Positions 56,286 through 64,000 of a stretch of 64,000 nt of DNA are shown piece after piece. The DNA comes from Bactericera cockerelli (taxonomy: Eukaryota > Arthropoda > Insecta > Hemiptera > Triozidae). The stretch spans positions 16,036,736 through 16,100,735 of the forward strand of contig CM044964.1 of assembly GCA_024516035.1 (NCBI GenBank), in the 5' to 3' direction. The notes under the pieces were generated by a model. That model worked only from the letters and a program-made list of their open reading frames with translations, ran no database searches and was not told the origin of the DNA. Made by a program: the position numbers and the translations under genes. How positions within the stretch are numbered: position 1 is the stretch's first letter; every line of letters begins with the position of its first letter.

Positions 56286-57047
56286 AGAACTTTAATAGAA
56301 AATGTGGAGCGGTGTTAGCTTCCGCCTTCACATGCATGGAAGCTACCGGATTGTAATCAACAACATAATTATCTTTTTTGCTGTCTCTAAGTTTCCGATC
56401 TATACAAATAATAATAGGTAATAGACCTTGTATAGATTAATAGATCATATACTTTCTTCGGAATAATCATAATATGTATAATATCTTTTAAAAAAAAATT
56501 ATTACCCATAAAAACATTGTAGGTACACAAGAAATAATTAAATAACTGCAAATATGAGTTACACCAAAGAATTCTCTTCCTTCAATATTCATATTTATCC
56601 TAGATCAGCTTGCGCTGAGTGGGAATGAACCCTTCATGAAGGAGTCCTGCTAAAGGAAAGGGAAGTTATCCAAACTAAAAAAATCCTGCTAATATTGTGT
56701 TTTTCAAAATTCTCAAATAAATGTCGTAAATTTCATGATTGAGGTGGAATCCGAACTCTCGGGATCTTCCCCAGCCTTCAACCACTCGATCACCAGAGCT
56801 CTGGTAGTTCTCCAAAGAATTTCTTTCATAAAAATATTCATATAAATAAATAACAAGGCAGAAGAAACAATAACCCAGTTTGAACAGATGATGCTGGAAG
56901 GGAAAGAGTTGGACGTAAAAATAAACACACAAATCCCATGCAAACAATATCCAATAAGAAGAAGAGAAATATTAAGATGAAATGTGAACTCAACTGCATT
57001 CTATTATTATAATGATTAAGACGATGTATAAATATTAAATATACCGG

Positions 57048-57300
57048 GTGGTTGTCATTTCCGGCCCTACCCAGACTGGGTGAAATTAATGTGGGTTAGT
57101 TGGTACGATTTCCAGCGAATGGAGGGTAAAAACCTGTCCTGGCTATCCCAAATCAGGATGTTAAAACCAGATATAATCGATGTACAATTGGACATGAAAG
57201 GAGCCTAGACCATCCAATACCATGCATCGTGAGGACTTCGACTTATTCTTTATAAGGCATTAAACCCTTAGGAAACTGCAAGCTAGCCTGGCTTATAAGG
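57048..57300 (+). mobile_element. SINE family H body
   Basis: TTCCGGCCCTACCCAGACTG, CCAGCGAATGGAGGGTAAA, GGACATGAAAGGAGCCTAG. Confidence 0.65.
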
Positions 57301-58317
57301 GATGGCTAAATGGCTAGTCAGTTCTCTGTTTATAGTCATCTAGCGAGACACTGGTCTTCTCCCTGTTTATCGTCCCCCAGCCAGACATTTTTTTTGATGG
57401 CATCCGGTATTTTAAGATGCATAAAAACAAATACTTTTCATCTCTTGGATGCGTTGCGTTGACTTCTTGATTGCATATGTATACGTTTGTTGTTATAAGT
57501 ATTGCCATAGCAATATAAATAGATTAAATACCTAATACATAAATCATAATAAAGCATTATATTCGATATTGAGATTAATGAACTCAGCGACGCCACAGCA
57601 GCATGAGAGGTAGTTAGTTACTGTTAAAAAAAAAAAATGTTATAATATTTGTGGTTATCACAAGAATAATGTCTCAATAATTACTTATATTATCTTTATA
57701 ATAAATTTTTCCATGTTTTGGATTTGAACCACCGATCTTTGGTGCAAATTTATAATTCATTTGTTCTCTGTGCTTACTTTACCTACTGAAGCAAAACCAA
57801 AAAAAAAAAAAAAAAAAAATATTAAAAAATGTTCAATTTAGTTTTCTTTCTTTCTTTGCCTTATTGCACTTGAAATGAGTCATTACATAATAAAAATACA
57901 TTAATGAGAAAAATACTTGATTTTAATAAAAACAGGATTTTGATGTGGTAAAAATAACGACAGGGAAATTTAGATGATGATATGTTTTTTGTTTGTTCAT
58001 TGTGACGGTGATAGCATTTTTTTTTTTTTTTTTTTTTGAGGTTAAGAAATTTGATTCAATTCAGAAACTCTGCATTGTATTTTCCTTTATAAAAAACCCC
58101 TCAGCAGAACATGTAGCAAAGACAATAACCGCTGTTAGGAGAGATATATGTAGAGTCAATGAACCACTCAAACTGATGTAGGATCGACGAATATATGACG
58201 GGTGAAAGATTAATCATTCGTTCGTCATCATCTTAATAAAGTGAACAATAAATATAAGTAATCCATAAAATGAAAAAAGAAGTTACCAGGAACAGAGACG
58301 AGAAAGCCAACCACAAA

Positions 58318-58412
58318 ATAACATTAACAACACCGAATCCAACAACAAGACTAATTCCAACAACAACACCGATTCTAACAACACCAGTTCCAACAACAAG
58401 AGCAGCAACAAC
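58318..58412 (+). repeat. CAACAA-rich minisatellite
   Basis: Repeats of the form AACAACACCGATTCTAACA with period about 24-30 bases; gives a Thr/Pro-rich spurious ORF. Confidence 0.6.
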
Positions 58413-58628
58413 TACAATAGCGATCATAATAATGAAAACAAGTACAACAGCAAACTTCACGCTTTAATTCTTCTCATTAATTGAAATATGAGAAAATGAA
58501 AGTTTCTAAAAAAAAATATGTACTTCGTCACTGAAACAATTAAAAATGTGACAAAATGGTTAGATGATGTTCGATTTAGCGCTGTCCGGATCGAAGTATC
58601 ATTATTAATGTAACATGATAAAAAGTGT

Positions 58629-58769
58629 CCGACTTCAGTAGCTCGATCGATTAGGCGGCGGACTTGTAACCTGGAGATCGGTGGTTCAAGTCCCGGTTTC
58701 AGCGCAGATTTAGTCAAGCGAGTTTGAGTAGATGTGATATCACGTAGTTGATTGATAAAAATATGATAA
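58629..58769 (+). mobile_element. SINE family B copy
   Basis: CCGACTTCAGTAGCTCGATC, GATCGGTGGTTCAAGTCCC, GAGTTTGAGTAGATGTGATA. Confidence 0.8.
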
Positions 58770-59499
58770 GTATAGTAAGTTATGAATTATTGTCATATTT
58801 GTGTTAACCGCAAGAGCACAATCTTTCACTAACCTATTGCTAAAATTTGCTATTATTGGGCCTCGAACCACCAACTAGTTGAAGAGTCGGCCGCCTGAAC
58901 CCTGAACCACCACTAGTTGATAAAAAAACATTTAAATTTAATTGTATGGAGGTTAATACTGATCTTATAGATGTATTGGAATACATAAATGTAGGTACCT
59001 AATAATGATGTTCTAAAAAATCTGTTTTTTATGTTTAATAAAAATCTACAGGGGCAAGGACTTTGAATGTTACAGACCTCTCTTTAAATAAATATTCATT
59101 TAAAAAAAAAATCTACAAAGTTGGCCAACAATGATTTTCCCTTTACAAAATTCGAAAGCATGAAACACAGTCTATTGTAGATCTGCAATGTTTTTGTGGT
59201 CGTCTGTATAAAGACTTGACTTGGCGTTTGCAAGACGGCCACCAGACATGACTCATTAAAATTAATAACTCACTACTATAATTTTCTCTCTTCTTACTTG
59301 TTTTCTCATGAATCGCGTGAAAACTCAACGAGTGGTTTACAATTATAGTAATTGCTCTCAGTCATCACGTCAACCCGTGACAGAGCGTGGGTACCCCGCT
59401 GGTGCATAACATAGCCACGTATCCGGTGCCGCTTGAACACAGAATAGTGAGGCATGGCGATACACTTGGTGGTGTTGTCAAACCGGTTGAAGTACCTTT

Positions 59500-59700
59500 A
59501 TTTATTTATTTACACTTTATTAGTAGGACATATTATAATTATACAACACAAATAATTACAGATTAAAATACAATATACTAGAAGAAGAAAAAAATAACAA
59601 AGAAAAAAAATATATATATACATAATATGTGTCCTAACTAAAGGGCGGGGTTATTGCCTTTGGCAATCTCTTCCACCCAACCCTTATGGACCAACTGACA
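59500..59700 (-). mobile_element. Repeat G copy, reverse
   Basis: AAAGGGCGGGGTTATTGCC and TTGGCAATCTCTTCCACCC with the reversed tail TTTACACTTTATTAGTAGG and A-rich stretch before it. Confidence 0.65.
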
Positions 59701-59954
59701 TTTAGGGCCATATTGTAAATTTTTACAACTAAGATAAGGCACGACCAACCCATATCCTCGTAAAGCAGCACAAAAAGTGCTGGTAGAATACCTAGACACT
59801 CAGAGTTGAATGCTGTGGTACATCCGGCTCTGTCGTTCACCAACTTTCATCCAAGTTTGGAACCATCTGGTATCTCCCACGATGATGGGAAACGACCAGA
59901 TGGGATGATAACTTGGTCCAGGGACATGAAAATGGTATGAGATGTGACTTGTGT

Positions 59955-60152
59955 GGACACAATGGTTATGTCATATATGTCCCTCAAACTTCTAGAGAAT
60001 CCGGTGTAGCCGCAGAGATAGCCTGGCGGAAGAAAAAGGCAAAATACAGTACTCTATCCTCCCAGTACATCTTCCATGGGTTAGCCGTTGAAACGTTCGG
60101 TCCATTCTGCAAGGATATGAAAGATTTTGTCAGACAAATTGGTGATCTTTAG
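59955..60152 (+). mobile_element. LINE C-terminal fragment
   Basis: Encodes YIFHGLAVETFGPFCKDMKD and ends IGDL-stop; like the [16 protein letters not shown] tail at 41930-42231. Confidence 0.5.
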
Positions 60153-60593
60153 GTTGAGCCATAATCTGGCCCTAATAACATACATAAGTTTCATGTCTCT
60201 TTAATTTAATTCCGCAGTTTGTACAATTATTGTGTGCTACTTACTATACAGTAGTTTTATGCCGTAACATGAGTCATATATATTTATGATATTAAACACG
60301 ACAGCGATATCACAATTACCTAGAACGAATGTGAATAAAGTTCACCATACTCGGGGCATGGAACACCGAACTCCAGGTTAAGAATCTGCTACCGCCGCAA
60401 TACTACCCCTGAGGACGCCAGTTGGCTTCCACCGTCTTTACATGAGTTTTTATAACTTAGCACCAGTAGTGTAACAAAGTTTTGCCAATTGGCAATTACC
60501 ATGTACAGAGGTAGTTTATTATTTTAAACTCAGTTATCAATCATGGACCGAAGTTAATTGTATTGACCTAAGGTAGACTGAGTCATAATGCAT

Positions 60594-60594
<1 letters not shown>

Positions 60595-60653
<59 letters not shown>

Positions 60654-60655
60654 AC

Positions 60656-60686
<31 letters not shown>
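60595..60686 (+). repeat. (TC)n(AC)n compound microsatellite
   Basis: Long CT run to about 60652, then ACACAC from about 60656. Confidence 0.9.
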
Positions 60687-60687
<1 letters not shown>

Positions 60688-60932
60688 ACTGGCCGGCGCC
60701 TCGTATGATAGCACGGGTCCAGAGTCACCACATAAATAGTTAGAACTGTAAATGCCAGAACTGTGGGGGCAACGTATTGTAAATATGGTGTTAAACATAC
60801 AATGAGCTACTGACTATACACATTATTTCGCAGCTATAAATAAATTCTATCGGGTTGTTTTACTCGTACAAGCTGGCTCCCTCGAAGTTTTAAAACGTAT
60901 AGGTTGGTAGATGGTATAAATTATTATTGAAG

Positions 60933-61145
60933 TAATAATATCGCCTTATTTATACTACCCGATGTGGACTATTGAGCCCCATTATTCCAGCAGTAAGCCC
61001 AAGACGTATTATTATGTTGTAAAAATCCCAAATGGGAGGATAACTGGTCATGTCCCGCATTACTAAATCTACGCTGAATCCGGGACTTGAACCACCTTCC
61101 TCCAGGATACAAGTCTGCCGCCTTATCGATCAAGCTACTGAGGTC
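60933..61145 (-). mobile_element. Chimeric SINE: family B head with family A body
   Basis: In minus orientation, a family B head (61060-61145: CTACTGAGGTCG end, TTGAACCACC box B) runs into family A body sequence from about 61057 (GGTCATGTCCCGC) to the usual ATATCGCCTTATTTATAC tail. Confidence 0.7.
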
Positions 61146-61244
61146 GTTGGAAAACAAAGTAAATGATTTAGAAAAGCGAAGAAAACTTAGTAATGCTGCG
61201 CTACCCACAAACAGTGTGAAGAAGCTTGCTCCTCCACACACAAA

Positions 61245-61446
61245 TCATAATAATAATAATATCGCCTTATTTATACTGCCCGATTACGACTATGAAGTCC
61301 CATTCTTCCAGCAGTAAGTCCAAGACGTATTATTGTGTGGTAAAAATCCCAAAATGTGAGGATAACATGTCATATCCCGGCTTGGTTTCGAACTCGCGAC
61401 CTCTGGATTACCAGACCACCGCCTTTACCACTGAGCTACCGGGACA
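61245..61446 (-). mobile_element. SINE family A copy
   Basis: Tail AATAATATCGCCTTATTTAT, body, head GGTTTCGAACTCGCGACC to ACTGAGCTACCGGGACA. Confidence 0.85.
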
Positions 61447-62397
61447 AACTTAATTTTTATCATCTTTTACTGAATAATGGTGATGACTACAATGGTAGAT
61501 ATTCTGATGATGATGTGTTCAGAACGATGGAAAATAAGTAGTGATGTTCACTAGGGCTGCACTTATACAGCATCAAAATATTAATGGTGTGGCAACTTGA
61601 TTTCCCCAACTCTGATTCACAGAAAGTAGATTGTTAGCTGTTAAATGATACCTTCTTGGGAATTGCAATTATGTAGTGTAATCAAATCGCAGTCGAGAAA
61701 CCCGAAATCCACTGACTAACTCACTCACTCACCAATCACTGTGTCTCTGTAATCAAATTCTAAACTACCATTTTTTCCGTTAACAAAAGAAGTTTTAAAA
61801 AAAGGATGATAAAAATGTTTCACCTTCTCTTTGAAATCTTTTAAAAATCATGTAAAAAAAAAATATCCTAAAAAGTCAGGCTTTGTAGTCAAGTGACGTA
61901 GTCATCACACGGCCGTATATAAATAAATATACTTCTTCTTAGGATGTTGAAATTGAGCAAAATTGCTTCTTCTGGTCCATGTAGATATGCAGGTTGATGA
62001 TACTTTGCCCAGTTCTAAAGGGTATGGAAAAAAATTTCTTCGTGTTCATCAAGTGTTTGAATTTAGGTAGTGTAACCGTAATTAGTTTACGAGATACATA
62101 TGTAGGTACTAGAAAAATAATAACTATAATATATGGAACACTCACAATATATATGTACACAAATTTACATGTTAAAAAAGTTCACCATAACAATGCTACA
62201 CTTCGTATGATTGGGTGAACTAATGTTCCGCATGTCGGAAACACGCACATCAGATTTAATAGACCTTGGTTCCTGGTTGAACCCTATTCTAGTTCTTGCT
62301 AGTGGGAAAAGGGTTCGATCCTATGTCATACCCACTTTATTTCTGGCTTATTTATCAAATCTTCCCCTTCCTATGAACATGTTATATCAGCACTATC

Positions 62398-63250
62398 ACA
62401 GCCTCCGTGGCGTAACGGTTGTGACTACTGCGCGTAGGCACAACAATGTCCATCAATATAACACCAGAAACAATGACAACATCATCGTCTCAAATACAAA
62501 ATTGATGGATAGGTCTTTCCTTTGCCTGGGCATTAAAATATACAACAAACTACCTCCTACATCCAAAGAACTGAGAGGAGATGAGTTCAAAGCAACACTA
62601 AAAGATCAACTCCTGGATCTAGCTCCTTATAGCTTTGACGAGTTCCAGGGCAGCCTTAGTAACTAGCTAGTCTTCAATCACACCTTCTAGTCATCCTTGT
62701 GTTTTCCCCCCTATAATCTTTTCGTTCCTTTTCTGTTTTTTTGTTTTTATTTGTCTTTATACATTTTTATTTTAACTTGTCTAGTCCTCAAATTATTTAA
62801 ATGTTCTTTGTTCTAAACTAGTAAACCTATTTTAAATATTATATTAACTTAGATTTAATTTAATTTGTAGCTTGTAAGATTTGTACACATACTATTATGT
62901 ATCTTTTAGTACAATAAAATTGAAATTGAAATTGAAATAGTCCAGAGATCCTGAGTTCGATTCCCGGTTGGAGCAGACTTTTCGCACAGAAAACTCTGTT
63001 CCCTCCTATCATGTGAGGCTGGCAATTCCGGCCCTACCCAGACTGGGTGAGGTTAATATGGGTAGCTGGTACGATTCCCAGCGAATGGAGGGTAAAACCC
63101 CCGTTCTGTCTACCTCAAGTCAGGACGTTAAAACCAAATAGAATCAATGGACATGAAAGGAGCCTAGACATTGGATCTGGGCGTCCATATAATCCTCTCA
63201 CAACCGTGATTTAGGTATCAATACCTATCTCACGGACACGGAATTATTAT
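62398..63250 (+). mobile_element. SINE family H split by a LINE fragment
   Basis: The head starts at AGCCTCCGTGGCGTAACGG (62400) and breaks off about 62436. The rest of the head (CCAGAGATCCTGAGTTCG, GATTCCCGGTTGG) resumes at about 62941 and is followed by the full body to 63250. Confidence 0.75.
62436..62940 (+). mobile_element. LINE 3' fragment inserted in a SINE
   Basis: Encodes QYNTRNNDNIIVSN, then LCLGIKIYNKLPPTSKE, and stops at 62666, a reverse transcriptase ORF tail. It ends AATAAAATTGAAATTGAAAT, a short-repeat 3' end. Confidence 0.7.
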
Positions 63251-63689
63251 TACTATATCAGAACTAGTAGAGTGCCCGGCTTACACCACACGGATGTACG
63301 TATTTGAACCCAGCCGGGCGCTAGCATCGATATTTTTGTTTTTTAGCAGAAAAAATCAACCCCCATAGATCCACATTATTTAAAACCTCCATATAGATTT
63401 AGTTTCTTAATTTCAGGGATTCAGGAACAGGTTAGGTATATCAAATGACCAATGATTCATTTCCGTTTGCTTATCATAACAATTTTTGGCAGTACCATAA
63501 GGACTCGAACCATCGGCGCCTAGGTGGCTACTAAGGTCGATTAAACCATTTTATAGTCTAGGTCCCCGGCTAGGCGAAGAGTTTAGCGGTATTGTTAGCT
63601 ATTGTTGGTTCCCATAAGTCCATAAACCATATCAGCGGGTGGTCCGCACGCTATCTGTAATATCCTTGCGAACTTGACTGTAAAAATTG

Positions 63690-63966
63690 TAGGTGAGCGT
63701 TTCTTATTAATCCTTTCCTTCCTTCTCTCCTACTTTCCTTACTTCCCCTTCTCATACATACCTCCACTATTTTTCTCTTCTACTGTTTCATTACTCCTTT
63801 ACCCCTACTTCTCTTCATTACTCCTACTTCTAGGTTCATTTCTCCTACTTTTAACATCATTACTCGTACTTCTAGCTTCATTACTCCTTCTTCCACATCT
63901 TCGCTGTGTTCCTTCCTATCTTCTTCATTTTCCTCTCTCTTCCGTTTCCTCATTTTCTTTTAATGT

Positions 63967-63967
<1 letters not shown>
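63690..63967 (+). repeat. Long pyrimidine tract with minisatellite
   Basis: About 280 bases with few purines; a unit like TTCATTACTCCTACTTCTAG recurs at about 63787-63885. Confidence 0.7.

Positions 63968-64000
<33 letters not shown>
63968..64000 (+). repeat. (TC)n microsatellite at window end
   Basis: CT repeats running off the end of the window. Confidence 0.9.

Noticed and set aside
58233..58467. Thr/Pro-rich and Val-rich ORFs
   Set aside because: Low-complexity minisatellite with no start context or conserved domain.
14799..61446. Many tRNA-like sequences with A and B boxes on both strands
   Set aside because: Each is followed by a shared non-tRNA body and AT-rich tail and recurs in several copies, so they are SINE heads. 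I could not fold any into a complete cloverleaf with an accepted anticodon stem.

Overview
This is an AT-rich animal nuclear window, most likely from an insect. The grounds are multi-exon genes with GT-AG introns, abundant non-LTR retrotransposons and tRNA-derived SINEs, and two recognisable animal proteins (O-GlcNAcase and DNAJC2/Zuotin). The order cannot be fixed from sequence alone; a hemipteran is a guess based on general repeat character.

One gene dominates the window. The plus-strand O-GlcNAcase gene (OGA) runs from a first coding exon at 1226-1310 to a stop codon at 43189, in 18 coding exons that I placed by splice sites, reading phase and similarity to the known family. All 18 junctions agree in phase and the product would be about 906 residues. 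Four single-base deletions inside exons 7, 13 and 14 break the literal reading frame. A fifth of the same kind breaks DNAJC2. Because splice sites and all other coding sequence are intact, these look more like sequencing/assembly errors than gene death.

Intron 1 of OGA (1311-16041) holds two complete genes on the same strand. The first (2921-5980) is a single-exon gene for a 1019-residue protein made of three tandem eIF4G-type MIF4G domains with no MA3/W2 region; I do not recognise it as a described protein. Its ATG sits 5 bases after a good 3' splice site, and that site is in phase with OGA exon 1. The second (11102-12888) is an intronless DNAJC2 (J domain plus two SANT domains). Between them lies a 3.6 kb candidate DNA transposon with 19-bp terminal inverted repeats and GC-rich subterminal repeats.

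The remaining introns of OGA are full of mobile DNA: a degraded RTE-like LINE (17090-19160), a young minus-strand LINE with an intact 675-codon reverse transcriptase ORF (38022-40478), several SINE families, and a 245-bp-arm inverted repeat (32861-33400). There is also a repeated pattern of tandem duplications that include 5' splice sites (introns 3, 4, 5 and 8).

From 44,200 to 64,000 I find no convincing host gene. This part holds SINEs, LINE tails, a hAT-type MITE with a clear 8-bp target duplication, minisatellites and microsatellites. No bona fide tRNA, rRNA or CRISPR was seen; all tRNA-like sequences look like SINE heads.
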